DNA from: UMGS363 sp051881815
GTDB taxonomy: Bacteria; Bacillota; Clostridia; Oscillospirales; Ruminococcaceae
Length of the DNA stretch: 64,000 nucleotides
Reading direction: 5' to 3'
Assembly (NCBI GenBank): GCA_051881815.1
Contig: JBJEQP010000090.1
Coordinates: forward strand, 46,331-110,330
The notes below the pieces were generated by a model. That model was not told the DNA's origin and searched no databases. It saw nothing but the letters and a program-made list of their open reading frames with translations. The stretch's first letter is position 1. Every line of letters begins with the position of its first letter. Both the position numbers and the translations under genes were made by a program. This document shows, in pieces, positions 25,724-34,952 of the stretch.

Positions 25724-27469
25724 ATGGCATTACCTGAAAGCTTTATTTTAGATCTAAAACAGAATAATCCGATAGAAACCGTTATGAGCAGCTATGTGAC
25801 GCTGAAGCGAAGCGGACGGGGAGCAATGTGCCTTTGTCCGTTCCATTCGGAGAATTCACCGTCCTGCAGCGTCAATACATCGGGGCAGTACTTCCATTGC
25901 TTCGGCTGCGGCGCAGGCGGCGATGTCATAACGTTCATAATGAAGATAGAGAATCTTTCCTATATCGAGGCGGTAAAGTTCCTTGCCGACAAGGCAGGAA
26001 TGCAGATGCCCGATAATGGTGAGAGTAACGATCTTGCCCGTGTGAAAGCAAGGGTGCTCGAGATAAACCGAACGGCTGCACGATATTTTTTTGAAATACT
26101 TGCAAAGTCGCCGCTCGGGGAAAAGGGGCGCAGATACTTTGCCGAAAGACAGCTTTCAAAGGATACTATTATAAAATACGGCCTTGGCTATGCTCCCGAT
26201 GACTGGCATGGTCTGCATTATTTTATGCGTGAAAAAGGCTACACCGACGACGAGCTTGTATTGGCAAATCTTTGCACAAAAAGCTCCAAAGGCGCTGTTT
26301 TCGATTCGTTCCGTGACAGAGTTATCTTCCCGATAATCGACCTTCGGGGAAATGTTGTCGCATTCGGCGGAAGAATAATCGACGGAAGCGGTCCGAAGTA
26401 CCTTAATTCATCCGATACGCCTGTTTTCAAGAAAAGCCGCAATCTTTTCTCGCTCAACTTTGCAAAACGCTCGACTGAACGCAAGCTCATACTTGCCGAA
26501 GGCTATATGGACGTTATTGCAATAAATCAGGGCGGCTTTGAAAATGTTGTTGCAACGCTCGGAACGGCGCTGACCTCCGAACAGGCAAGACTGATAAAGC
26601 AGTATGCCGACGAGGTCGTTATCGCATACGATTCGGACGGTCCGGGGCAGGCTGCAACGCACAGGGCGATAAATCTGCTTTCGGAAGCAGGTCTTGAAGC
26701 ACGGATAATCAAGATGGAGGGCGCAAAGGATCCCGATGAATACATAAAAAAGTTCGGTTCTGCACGTTTCAGGCAGCTTCTTGAACGCTCGGACGGCGCA
26801 ATCGACTTTGAGATGAACAAATGCGCCTCGGGTCTTGATCTTGAAAGTGAAAATGACAAGGTCACCTACCTTAAACGCTGTGTTTCGCTTTTTTCGGACA
26901 TTGCTTCGCCTATCGAGCGTGAGGTTTACATCGGTAAGCTTGCAAAGCAGTGTGATGTTGACCGTGACGCTATCAAGCATCAGGTGAACGCCGTCATAAA
27001 GAAAAAGATCAACCGCTCGCAGCAGGACGAAAACCGTGAGATACGTACTTTCAGCAAGCAGCGGCGTGAAAATCCCGACAGTGCGGCTCATCCGAAGGAA
27101 TACAAGGCGGAATGCGGCATAATTTCTTATCTTTCATCCAATCCCGATGAGCTTGAATATGTTACAGGCAGGATAAGCGCTGCAGATTTTGTGACAGATT
27201 TCAACAGAACTGTTTTTGAAAAATTAACAGAAAAGATAAAAAATTCGGTGGAATTTGACGTTTCGCTGCTTCAAAGTGAATTTTCGGCTGACGAAATGGG
27301 TAGAATATTTTCGGTCATTGTCACAAATCAGCAGGTCGATATCACGAGAGAGATACTTGATGATTACATAAATATTCTTAAAAGCTGCGCAGAAAGCAGA
27401 GTTGAAGCGTCTGCGATGTCGGACGATGATTTTCTGCGGTATTTTGAGGGGCTGAAAAAGTCGAAATAG
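25724..27469 (+). CDS. dnaG: DNA primase
   Basis: 581 residues. N-terminal CHC2 zinc finger (CLCPFHSENSPSCSVN, CFGCGAGGD; residues ~38-66), RNA-polymerase domain with FRDRVIFPIIDLRGNVVAFGGR, TOPRIM core with LAEGYMDVIA and AYDSDGPGQAATHRA, and a C-terminal DnaB-binding region. It makes RNA primers at the replication fork. ATG 25724 with a GAGG site. The C-terminus is followed 63 bases later by sigA, so the macromolecular-synthesis operon order dnaG-sigA is kept, with dgt in front and no rpsU. Confidence 0.97.
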   Translation: MALPESFILDLKQNNPIETVMSSYVTLKRSGRGAMCLCPFHSENSPSCSVNTSGQYFHCFGCGAGGDVITFIMKIENLSYIEAVKFLADKAGMQMPDNGESNDLARVKARVLEINRTAARYFFEILAKSPLGEKGRRYFAERQLSKDTIIKYGLGYAPDDWHGLHYFMREKGYTDDELVLANLCTKSSKGAVFDSFRDRVIFPIIDLRGNVVAFGGRIIDGSGPKYLNSSDTPVFKKSRNLFSLNFAKRSTERKLILAEGYMDVIAINQGGFENVVATLGTALTSEQARLIKQYADEVVIAYDSDGPGQAATHRAINLLSEAGLEARIIKMEGAKDPDEYIKKFGSARFRQLLERSDGAIDFEMNKCASGLDLESENDKVTYLKRCVSLFSDIASPIEREVYIGKLAKQCDVDRDAIKHQVNAVIKKKINRSQQDENREIRTFSKQRRENPDSAAHPKEYKAECGIISYLSSNPDELEYVTGRISAADFVTDFNRTVFEKLTEKIKNSVEFDVSLLQSEFSADEMGRIFSVIVTNQQVDITREILDDYINILKSCAESRVEASAMSDDDFLRYFEGLKKSK

Positions 27470-27532
27470 GGAACCTTTAAAAATGAAGGTAATTCCATTA
27501 CGGAATTGAATATACAGGAGGAAGTTTATATT

Positions 27533-28606
27533 ATGGCAGAAAAAAGAACTATCGAAAGCCTTATGGAACAGGGCAAGGCAAGCGGCAAGCTGTCCACAAA
27601 GGAGATCACGGACGTTCTCGAAGATCTTGAGTTTGACGTCGATCAGATGGAAAGCTTTTACGAAAGCTGTACAAACAACAACATCGAGATCATTGACGAT
27701 TTTTCGCTTGAAAATTTCGACGAGGATATCCCTCTCGGTGAAGATGATCTTGAGCTTTCGCTCTCGACAGAGGGTATCGCTATTGACGACCCCGTAAAGA
27801 TCTATCTCAAGGAAATAGGCAGAGTTCCTCTCCTTTCCGCCGAAGAAGAGATCGAGCTTGCCGAGAGAATGGCAAAGGGCGACAAAAAGGCAAAGAAGCG
27901 TCTTTCCGAGGCTAACCTCCGACTTGTTGTTTCCATTGCGAAGCGTTATGTCGGCAGAGGAATGCAGTTCCTTGATCTTATCCAGGAAGGCAACCTCGGT
28001 CTTATCAAGGCTGTCGAAAAGTTCGATTATACAAAGGGCTTCAAGTTCTCGACCTACGCAACATGGTGGATACGTCAGGCTATTACCCGTGCTATTGCCG
28101 ATCAGGCAAGGACTATCCGTATCCCTGTTCACATGGTTGAAACCATTACAAAGGTAAAAAAGGTTTCCAGCATGCTCCTTCACAAGAACGGTCACGACGC
28201 AACTCCCGAGGAGATCGCTGCGGAGCTTGATATGGAGCCGGAGCGTGTTCGTGAGATAATGCGTATCGCACAGGATCCTGTTTCGCTTGAAACACCTATC
28301 GGTGAAGAGGAGGACAGTCACCTCGGCGACTTTATCCCCGATGATGACGCTCCCGCACCTGCCGATGCCGCTTCTCTTATTCTTCTTAAAGAGCAGCTCG
28401 GTGAAGTTCTCTCAACTCTTACGGAGCGTGAGGAAAAGGTGCTCCGCCTGCGTTTCGGACTTGAAGACGGACGTTCAAGAACGCTCGAAGAGGTTGGAAA
28501 GGAGTTCAACGTTACTCGTGAGCGTATCAGACAGATCGAAGCAAAAGCTCTGCGTAAGCTCCGTCATCCGAGCAGAAGCAGAAAGGTAAAGGATTTTCTT
28601 GATTGA
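27533..28606 (+). CDS. sigA: Primary RNA polymerase sigma factor (SigA/RpoD)
   Basis: 357 residues. Short region 1.1 (~1-85, acidic), region 1.2 DDPVKIYLKEIGRVPLLSAEEE, region 2 ANLRLVVSIAKRYVGRGMQFLDLIQEGNLGLIKAVEKFDY and the -10 recognition helix FSTYATWWIRQAITRAIADQ, region 3 VHMVETITKV, region 4 with the -35 recognition helix EEVGKEFNVTRERIRQIEAKALRKLRHPSRSRK. The ATG at 27533 follows AGGAGG; the upstream ATG at 27506 overlaps leader sequence. A small AATTCC/GGAATT hairpin lies in the leader. It should read the TTGACA/TATAAT promoters seen across this window. Confidence 0.97.
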   Translation: MAEKRTIESLMEQGKASGKLSTKEITDVLEDLEFDVDQMESFYESCTNNNIEIIDDFSLENFDEDIPLGEDDLELSLSTEGIAIDDPVKIYLKEIGRVPLLSAEEEIELAERMAKGDKKAKKRLSEANLRLVVSIAKRYVGRGMQFLDLIQEGNLGLIKAVEKFDYTKGFKFSTYATWWIRQAITRAIADQARTIRIPVHMVETITKVKKVSSMLLHKNGHDATPEEIAAELDMEPERVREIMRIAQDPVSLETPIGEEEDSHLGDFIPDDDAPAPADAASLILLKEQLGEVLSTLTEREEKVLRLRFGLEDGRSRTLEEVGKEFNVTRERIRQIEAKALRKLRHPSRSRKVKDFLD

Positions 28607-28638
28607 TCAGGTATTGATCTTTGGTGAGGTTTTAGGCT

Positions 28639-29034
28639 ATGAATATGACTTTGGAAGCGGATTATGCAGTGCGTATAGTTGGCTGTCTTTGCGAAGCGGG
28701 CAAGCGGCTTGATGCGAATACGATCTCCGAAAGGACAGTAGTTTCGCTCCGTTTCGCGTTGAAGATACTGCGCAAGCTGGTTGCTGCAGGTATTGTTGTA
28801 TCGTTCAAGGGTACGCAGGGGGGATATGAACTTGCGAAAAAGCCGAGCGAGATATCCTTGAAGGACGTTGTCGAGGCTATTGACGGAAGTTATGCGATAA
28901 GCAAATGCCTGACCGATAGTTACGAATGCAGCAGGGGAATGTCCGGCAAGTGCGGATATCAGAAGGTTTTTGTCGAGATATCCCGTATGGTCAACGAAAA
29001 GCTTTCCGAATACACTTTTGATAAATTTATGTAA
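28639..29034 (+). CDS. Rrf2-family transcriptional regulator
   Basis: 131 residues. N-terminal winged helix MTLEADYAVRIVGCL with the Rrf2 pattern VSLRFALKILRKLVAAGIVVSFKGTQGGYELAK. Three cysteines (KCLTDSYECSRG..GKCGYQ, ~95-113) are spaced as in Fe-S- or redox-sensing members such as IscR/NsrR, so a cluster is likely. The targets are unknown. GTGAGG site before ATG 28639. It starts 33 bases after sigA. Confidence 0.9.
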   Translation: MNMTLEADYAVRIVGCLCEAGKRLDANTISERTVVSLRFALKILRKLVAAGIVVSFKGTQGGYELAKKPSEISLKDVVEAIDGSYAISKCLTDSYECSRGMSGKCGYQKVFVEISRMVNEKLSEYTFDKFM

Positions 29035-29079
29035 TACATAATAAACGTAAGGGGACATTTTTAAGGAGACGCAAGTAAA

Positions 29080-30648
29080 ATGAATAATAGAATATTTATT
29101 TCAAAATTAAAAAAGCTCTGCAGGCTTGTTTTCGGCAGAACGATGATAGTTTTTCTGTTCCTTCTGATCCAGATAGTTTTCTTCTGGCTCTGCGTGAACT
29201 CGATGAGAAATTCCATGGAGTATTTTTATGCGATAAACCTCATCATTTCAACGGTTGCAATGGTTTACATCATCAGCGATAACAAGTCTAACACAAGCTT
29301 TAAAATGGCGTGGATAATTCCTGTGCTGACGCTTCCTGTTTTCGGAACGCTCATGTACGCATTCGTCCGACTTGAATTCGGAACTCGGCTCGTCCGCAGG
29401 AAGCTTTCCGATGTCATCGAGGAAACGAATCGTTTTCTGCCGCAGAATGATGATGTTGTGCGCGAGCTTGCCGATATTGACGAATCGGAAGCACGTTTTG
29501 CCGAGTACATGAAAAACAGCGCTTTTTTTCCGGTCTATAAAAACACTGCAACAAAGTATTTTCCGCTCGGCGAAGATAAGTTTGAAGTGCTTAAAAAGGA
29601 GCTTCTTGCAGCGGAAAAATTTATTTTTATGGAGTATTTCATTGTTGACGAGGGCATTATGTGGGACTCGATACTTGAAATACTCAAGCAAAAGGTCAAA
29701 GAGGGCGTTGAAGTACGCTTTATGTATGACGGAACCTGCACGCTGATGCTTCTTCCTGTCAATTATCCGAAGAAAATGCAGGCGCTCGGTATACAGTGCA
29801 AGGTCTTTTCGCCGATCGTACCCGTGCTTTCTACCGTTCAGAACAACCGTGACCACCGAAAGATAGTTGTTATTGACGGCAAGACTGCCTTTACGGGAGG
29901 AATCAATCTCTCCGACGAGTACATCAACGAGATAAAGCGTTTCGGACATTGGAAGGATACGGGCATAATGCTCAAGGGCGAAGCGGTCAAAAGCTTTACT
30001 ATGATGTTCCTGCAGAACTGGAATATGACCGAGCAGAAATGGGATAATTTCAGCGATTATATCGTTACCGATTTCCCCGAGATAAAGAACGAATCAAAGC
30101 CCGGATATGTTATCCCGTACAGCGACAGTCCGCTCGACCGTGAGAACGTCGGTCAGAACGTTTATCTTGATATTCTGTACCGTGCGAAGAGGTACGTTCA
30201 TATCATGACGCCGTATCTTATAATTGACGATGAAATGTCAACGGCGCTTTGCTATGCAGCGAAGAGGGGCGTTGATGTTTCAATCATAATGCCGCATATC
30301 CCCGATAAAAAGTACGCATTCTGGCTGGCGCATACCTATTATGCCGAGCTTATTGAAGCGGGCGTAAAGATATATGAATACACGCCCGGCTTTGTTCACG
30401 CAAAGGTTTTTGTCAGCGATGATATACGCTCGGTCGTTGGCTCGATCAACCTTGATTACCGCAGTCTGTTCCTGCATTTTGAATGTGCGGCTTACACCTA
30501 CGGTACGGCTTCTGTCCGTGAAGCGGAGGAGGATTATCAGCTGACCTTGCAGAAATGCCAGTCTGTAACGCTCGAAGACTGCAAAAAATTCAATATCTTT
30601 ACAAAGATAATCGGAAGGGTTCTCCGAATTCTTGCACCGCTTATGTAA
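29080..30648 (+). CDS. cls: Cardiolipin synthase (phospholipase D family)
   Basis: 522 residues. Two N-terminal transmembrane helices (~18-40, ~45-80), then two PLD domains, each with an HxKxxxxD catalytic motif: HRKIVVIDGKTAFTGGINLSDEY (~265) and HAKVFVSDDIRSVVGSINLDYRS (~445). It joins two phosphatidylglycerols, or PG and another phospholipid, at the membrane. ATG at 29080 after AAGGAGACGC. It follows the Rrf2 gene by 45 bases and may share its transcript. Confidence 0.94.
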   Translation: MNNRIFISKLKKLCRLVFGRTMIVFLFLLIQIVFFWLCVNSMRNSMEYFYAINLIISTVAMVYIISDNKSNTSFKMAWIIPVLTLPVFGTLMYAFVRLEFGTRLVRRKLSDVIEETNRFLPQNDDVVRELADIDESEARFAEYMKNSAFFPVYKNTATKYFPLGEDKFEVLKKELLAAEKFIFMEYFIVDEGIMWDSILEILKQKVKEGVEVRFMYDGTCTLMLLPVNYPKKMQALGIQCKVFSPIVPVLSTVQNNRDHRKIVVIDGKTAFTGGINLSDEYINEIKRFGHWKDTGIMLKGEAVKSFTMMFLQNWNMTEQKWDNFSDYIVTDFPEIKNESKPGYVIPYSDSPLDRENVGQNVYLDILYRAKRYVHIMTPYLIIDDEMSTALCYAAKRGVDVSIIMPHIPDKKYAFWLAHTYYAELIEAGVKIYEYTPGFVHAKVFVSDDIRSVVGSINLDYRSLFLHFECAAYTYGTASVREAEEDYQLTLQKCQSVTLEDCKKFNIFTKIIGRVLRILAPLM

Positions 30649-30657
30649 ATACCCATA

Positions 30658-30696
30658 AAAAAATCCGCCTGAACATAATTGTTCAAGCGGATTTTG
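30658..30696. terminator. Bidirectional terminator between cls and the solute-binding protein
   Basis: AAAATCCGCCTGAAC and GTTCAAGCGGATTTT pair with one bulge and have A/T runs at both ends, serving both convergent genes. Confidence 0.85.
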
Positions 30697-30711
30697 TGTT
30701 TTATGTAGGAA

Positions 30712-32172
30712 TTATTCAGCGGTTGCCTTCTGGAGGTTTTCGTCAACCTCTTCTACGAGCATGATAAGAGTATCAGCGATAGTTTCTCTCATTGTTGCCC
30801 AATCGGTGCCGTGGAATGCAGCTCTTGTGCCCATCTGCGAGCCGCCGTCTGTTGTGATGGAAGCGATATCGGCGGAGCAGCCTGCAGCGAGGTCAACAAC
30901 AGGGTACTGTCTTGTGAGTTCGTTGATCTCCTTGTTTCTTGCGATGATCTCGTCAGTCCACTGGCTGTCGTCCTTTGCTTTTCTGTCGTTGATAGCGATC
31001 GTTGCAGGATCGTTAGCGGCGAGGATAGTACATTCAGCAAAACGAGCTACGCCTTCGGGGTTTGTTGCGCCCTTGCAGAGTGCATAACCTGCGATTACGG
31101 CAGACTGATAAGGATCGGAGCCCTCGGGAGAAGGAACAGGGGCAATACCGAGGTTTTCGGGAGCAATACCTACTGTCCATGTTGCAGGATCGCCGGTAAC
31201 TCCCCACATTCCGTTGAGCCAGAAGAGTTCCTTGCCTTCGCCCATGAACTGCGGCTGGATAGACCAGTTATACTGTTCGAGAGGAAGAACAAGTCCGTTC
31301 TGATAAAGCTCATACTGGAAGTTCATTGCCTTTTCAACTGTTGCGTCGTTTACGTTGCAGACAAGGTGTCCGTCATCACCGACGGAAACAGTAGGAACGC
31401 CTGCGGAGAGATAAAGAGCCTTTTCATTGAACCAGTTGTCAAGTCCGAGCTGTTCGGAATCGGGATCAACGAAGTCGAGAAGCATCTGCTTGAAGGTTTC
31501 CCAGTTCCATTTTCCTTCCTTGTAAAGATCCCATGGATCATCGAAGCCCTGTGCTTCAAGTGTGGATGTATCATAGATAACTACCTGTTCAGCAGTAACG
31601 TTTGTAACGAACTGATAGTGCTTTCCGCCGAACTTGAAAAGATCCATAGCGGAAGAAACATTCTGCCAGATAGCGGAATCCATATCAATGTATTCGTCAA
31701 CAGGCTGGAACATACCCTTTACGATGCCGTTAGGATAGTTGTTTGCGTCATCGCCGGGGAAGAAGTCAATGCCTGTTCCGCCGAGGATGTTTGTGGAAAG
31801 ATCGTTGTAACGGTTTTCCCATGTTGTCGGGTAATATGTGATCTTTCCGCCGTATTTCTGCTCGAACATTTCAATTTCAACCTTTTTGGATGCGCCGTCG
31901 CCCGAGGGGTTGATATCGTAGTGAGCGAGCCACTTGATCTCTTTGTTTTCAAGCTCAACATCGGGGAGCTGTTCCATTACCGAAGCGAGAGCTTCCTGTT
32001 CGTCGTCCTTGAGTGCTTCTGTGTTTACAGCAACGGTAGCTTTTGTGGTGGTGGTAGCTTCTGTGGTTGTTTCTTCGGGGGTGCTGCCGCCGTTGCCGCT
32101 ATTTCCGCAGGCTGCCAATGCAGCTGTCATGGAAAGAGCCATAACTCCGGCAAGAATCTTCTTTGTGTTCAT
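30712..32172 (-). CDS. Extracellular sugar-binding lipoprotein, orphan
   Basis: 486 residues. Lipoprotein signal with lipobox ALAAC, Cys22, then a Ser/Thr/Glu-rich linker (~23-55). The mature part follows the family 1 solute-binding layout: ENKEIKWLAHYDIN, KYGGKITYYPTTWENRY, GIDFFPGDDANNYPNG, GKWNWETFKQMLLDFVDPD and a C-terminal half rich in aromatic residues. It should bind an oligosaccharide outside the cell. No permease or ATPase genes are adjacent, so transport components must lie elsewhere. GGAGGATATGAA before ATG 32172; ychF is upstream on the same strand. Confidence 0.88.
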   Translation of the reverse strand: MNTKKILAGVMALSMTAALAACGNSGNGGSTPEETTTEATTTTKATVAVNTEALKDDEQEALASVMEQLPDVELENKEIKWLAHYDINPSGDGASKKVEIEMFEQKYGGKITYYPTTWENRYNDLSTNILGGTGIDFFPGDDANNYPNGIVKGMFQPVDEYIDMDSAIWQNVSSAMDLFKFGGKHYQFVTNVTAEQVVIYDTSTLEAQGFDDPWDLYKEGKWNWETFKQMLLDFVDPDSEQLGLDNWFNEKALYLSAGVPTVSVGDDGHLVCNVNDATVEKAMNFQYELYQNGLVLPLEQYNWSIQPQFMGEGKELFWLNGMWGVTGDPATWTVGIAPENLGIAPVPSPEGSDPYQSAVIAGYALCKGATNPEGVARFAECTILAANDPATIAINDRKAKDDSQWTDEIIARNKEINELTRQYPVVDLAAGCSADIASITTDGGSQMGTRAAFHGTDWATMRETIADTLIMLVEEVDENLQKATAE

Positions 32173-32192
32173 TTCATATCCTCCATTATATT

Positions 32193-32230
32193 TTTATTAA
32201 AAGGCAGTTTCCCGAATGCCTTTTAATTTC
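32193..32230 (-). terminator. Hairpin between ychF and the solute-binding protein gene
   Basis: On the minus strand AAAAGGCA-TTCGGGAAAC-TGCCTTTT is followed by AATAAAAA. It may end the ychF transcript or attenuate read-through into the next gene. Confidence 0.5.
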
Positions 32231-32233
32231 TCG

Positions 32234-33328
32234 TTAAACGTTGAATCGGAACAGGATTATATCTCCGTCCTGAACAACGTACTCCTTGCCCTCAAGACGG
32301 ACAAGTCCCTTTTCCTTTGCGCCTGCCATTGTTCCGCAAGCCATAAGGTCATCGAACGAAACAACCTCCGCTCTGATAAAGCCCTTTTCAAAGTCAGTGT
32401 GGATCTTTCCTGCTGCCTTCGGAGCCTTTGTTCCTTTTGTGATCGTCCAAGCACGGACTTCATCCTTACCTGCGGTGAGGAATGAGATAAGTCCGAGAAG
32501 TGCATAACCTTCCTTGATTATGCGGTCAAGACCCGAAACCTCAAGTCCGAGCTCGGAGAGGAACATAGCCTTGTCCTCATCGCCCATATCGGAGATCTCC
32601 GCTTCAAGCTGTGCGCAGATAGGGAATACGGAAGCCTTTTCTTCCGCTGCGATATCGCATACAGTCTTGTAGTGGACGGAGTTTTCAATGTTGTTCTTGA
32701 AGTCCTCTTCGGAGAGGTTTGCAGCGAAAATAACAGGCTTTGCGGAGAGCAGCGGAGTGCTCTTGATAGCCTCTGCCTCTTCTTCTGTGAAGTCGAAGGA
32801 ACGTGCGGAGTGACCTGCTTCAAGGTGAGCCTTGAGCTTTTCGAGGAATTCAACCTCTGCGATGTATTTTTTATCGCCCTTGACGAGCTTCTTCGTGCGG
32901 TCGATGCGTCTGTCGAGCATTTCGATATCGGAGAAGATAAGCTCAAGGTCAATTGTTTCGATATCTCTTCTGGGGTTTATGCTTCCGTCAACGTGGATAA
33001 CGTCCGTGCCCTCAAAGCAGCGTACAACGTGAACTATAGCGTCGACCTCACGGATGTTTGCGAGGAATTTGTTTCCGAGACCTTCGCCCTTTGACGCGCC
33101 CTTTACAAGACCTGCGATATCGACAAATTCAAGTGTTGCCGGTGTAAATTTGTTCGGATCATACATTTCTTTGAGCTTCAAAAGACGTTCATCGGGAACG
33201 GAAACAACGCCGACGTTAGGTTCAATGGTGCAGAACGGATAGTTTGCGGATTCTGCGCCTGCGTTTGTGAGTGCGTTAAAGAGTGTGCTTTTTCCGACGT
33301 TCGGAAGACCAACCATACCAAGCTTCAT
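32234..33328 (-). CDS. ychF: Redox-regulated ribosome-binding ATPase YchF (Obg family)
   Basis: 364 residues, standard length. G1 GLPNVGKSTLFNALT, the region FCTIEPNVGVV, G3 DIAGLVKGASKGEGLGN, the ATP-favouring NLSE in place of NKxD, and the C-terminal TGS domain ending HTDFEKGFIRAEVVSFDDL and GKEYVVQDGDIILFRFNV. It binds the large ribosomal subunit and hydrolyses ATP. ATG 33328 with AAAGGA. Confidence 0.97.
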   Translation of the reverse strand: MKLGMVGLPNVGKSTLFNALTNAGAESANYPFCTIEPNVGVVSVPDERLLKLKEMYDPNKFTPATLEFVDIAGLVKGASKGEGLGNKFLANIREVDAIVHVVRCFEGTDVIHVDGSINPRRDIETIDLELIFSDIEMLDRRIDRTKKLVKGDKKYIAEVEFLEKLKAHLEAGHSARSFDFTEEEAEAIKSTPLLSAKPVIFAANLSEEDFKNNIENSVHYKTVCDIAAEEKASVFPICAQLEAEISDMGDEDKAMFLSELGLEVSGLDRIIKEGYALLGLISFLTAGKDEVRAWTITKGTKAPKAAGKIHTDFEKGFIRAEVVSFDDLMACGTMAGAKEKGLVRLEGKEYVVQDGDIILFRFNV

Positions 33329-33363
33329 ATTTCATTAAGTCCTTTGCTTTATTTTTTTGAGAT

Positions 33364-33558
33364 TCAATCAAGATTCAGGCTGCGAATATATTCGTCAGCG
33401 TCGAAATCCTTGCTGCTTTCCTTTTTGCAGCATTTGCCGCTGAGCTTCTTTGTTACGCATACGCCCAGAACAAATCCGAGTACGAATGAGAGCAGAGCAG
33501 AAACAGCAATAAGAAGGCTGATAATGCCGTCATTGGATCTTTCGGGATTCTCGTTCAT
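33364..33558 (-). CDS. Small single-span membrane protein
   Basis: 64 residues from ATG 33558 (site AAAGGA). One hydrophobic helix (~14-37, rich in Leu/Val/Gly) is followed by a basic, Cys-rich stretch (CVTKKLSGKCCKK) and an acidic end DADEYIRSLNLD. The domain order recalls the small YtxH/YtxG-like envelope proteins, but I do not recognise the family. It is probably a real gene because of the clear ribosome binding site and helix. Function unknown. Confidence 0.6.
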   Translation of the reverse strand: MNENPERSNDGIISLLIAVSALLSFVLGFVLGVCVTKKLSGKCCKKESSKDFDADEYIRSLNLD

Positions 33559-33695
33559 AATATCATATCCTTTCAATTATTTTGACTATTGAGCAATATA
33601 TTCACCTAACATTATACACTTTTTTTTCGTCAAATGCAATAGTTATGTTAAAATTTCACATTAAAATACTGACAAAATTTTATATTTAAAACAAT

Positions 33696-33724
33696 AAAAA
33701 ACCGCCCGTGCGAAACGAGCGGTT
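33696..33724 (-). terminator. Terminator of the McrB/McrC-like operon
   Basis: On the minus strand AACCGCTCG-TTTCG-CACGGGCGGTT is followed by TTTTT, directly after the stop codon. Confidence 0.8.
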
Positions 33725-33728
33725 GATA

Positions 33729-34940
33729 TCAGTTGAAAAAGGTCTCATTAAGGATCGCAACGCTTCCGTCAATATCCTTTAGGTCGACAAGGTACATATT
33801 CCTGTTCATGCCTTCAAGGTCACGGTTAAGGACCTCGGTTACGGGGAAGACAACAGCTGTATCCTCGGTATCTCTGCCGTGGTAGTTCTTGAAATCATAG
33901 AACTTGAAGATGATGTTTATATAGGAATCGTCCTGCTTGTCCTTGACGTAGAAGTTGGAAACAGGCTCCATATTGAGGTCGAGCGAAACGTTGTTTACCG
34001 AATTTGTCATTTTTTCGGGGGTGAGGAAGTTGTATCTCGAACGGTCTATCTGACGGCGAAGGCTTGTAGCGATACAGCCGCAGAAAAGCTTGTCGATCGG
34101 GAAAAGCATCGCATAAGAAACCTTTCCGCCGCAGAAGAACGTTGTTGTTCCCTTATTAAGAAGGAAAAGCCTGCACCAGCCCATTGCATTTGAATATCTT
34201 GCCATGCTTCGGTCGTCAATAACGGCTGCAAAGTCACGCTTCAGATTCGTTGAGAAATCAACTCCGTCAAAGTCCATCAGCAGCGTTTTCAGACGCTTGA
34301 GGTTAAGTCCGTTTGTCGAAAGCTTTGCAAGTGCGGAGAGAGTCGTTTTTATAAGCTTGTTTTCGGCACGGTTTATGCTGAAAACGTCATATTCAACGAA
34401 GAATTTTTCCTTGTGGGCATAGTTTTTCTTTGCGTGTTCGGAATAGATAGTCTTTCCCTTTACGAACGGCTCGTTTCCGCGGTAGGAAACATAGGTCTGC
34501 TTCAATCCGCCTCGCACAACGTTTTCAACTTCGTCAAGGAACATACGGACACATATCTCAAAGATATTGAGCTGCTCCTTTTTAAAATAGCGTTCGTTGA
34601 CTTTTTTTACGGGAACTTCGATCATTGATTCAAGCATTCGCAGAATGAGCATTTTTGATACGTTCGCATTTTCAATAGGATCAGCTGCGATCTGCGGCAT
34701 AAGCTCGATCTGCGTACCGTCACGAAGCGTTATGATTCCTGCATAACGGGCAGGATGGATCGTTTTTCTTCCGTCGGGAAGGGTGATCTCGTGCATAACG
34801 GGGTAGCGGTTGTTTTCGGTGAAGTCCGCCAGACGGTCAAAGTTGTGCTCGGGGATGGGAATGATGTGCGGATCGTCCGATGTTCCACCCCTTACAAAGG
34901 AGTCGGCGTCGGTGATAATAAATTTCTTACTTACACTCAT
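33729..34940 (-). CDS. McrC-like protein with degenerate nuclease motif
   Basis: 403 residues. The N-terminal part (RYAGIITLRDGTQIELMPQIAA, EICVRMFLDEVENVVRGGLKQTYVSYRGNEPFVKGKTIYSEHAKKN; ~60-175) is that of McrC / LlaJI-type proteins, partners of McrB GTPases in type IV restriction. The C-terminal region normally holds a PD-(D/E)xK nuclease with an FE-x-x-V helix, a Pro-Asp strand and a DxKxK strand. Here I read LFCGCIA, VSLDLNMEPVSNF and INIIFKFYDF at the matching places, so the usual acidic and Lys residues seem lost. It could be non-cleaving. It follows the McrB-like gene after 12 bases. ATG 34940. Confidence 0.78.
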   Translation of the reverse strand: MSVSKKFIITDADSFVRGGTSDDPHIIPIPEHNFDRLADFTENNRYPVMHEITLPDGRKTIHPARYAGIITLRDGTQIELMPQIAADPIENANVSKMLILRMLESMIEVPVKKVNERYFKKEQLNIFEICVRMFLDEVENVVRGGLKQTYVSYRGNEPFVKGKTIYSEHAKKNYAHKEKFFVEYDVFSINRAENKLIKTTLSALAKLSTNGLNLKRLKTLLMDFDGVDFSTNLKRDFAAVIDDRSMARYSNAMGWCRLFLLNKGTTTFFCGGKVSYAMLFPIDKLFCGCIATSLRRQIDRSRYNFLTPEKMTNSVNNVSLDLNMEPVSNFYVKDKQDDSYINIIFKFYDFKNYHGRDTEDTAVVFPVTEVLNRDLEGMNRNMYLVDLKDIDGSVAILNETFFN

Positions 34941-34952
34941 TGGAGAATAACC

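Noticed and set aside
27224..28321. 365-codon minus-strand frame opposite sigA and the end of dnaG
   Set aside because: Shadow of two certain housekeeping genes. No ribosome binding site or motif.
30811..32226. 471-codon open frame on the plus strand, opposite the solute-binding lipoprotein
   Set aside because: It is the antisense shadow of a lipoprotein gene with signal, ribosome binding site and family motifs. The antisense product is Cys- and Val-rich without any domain.
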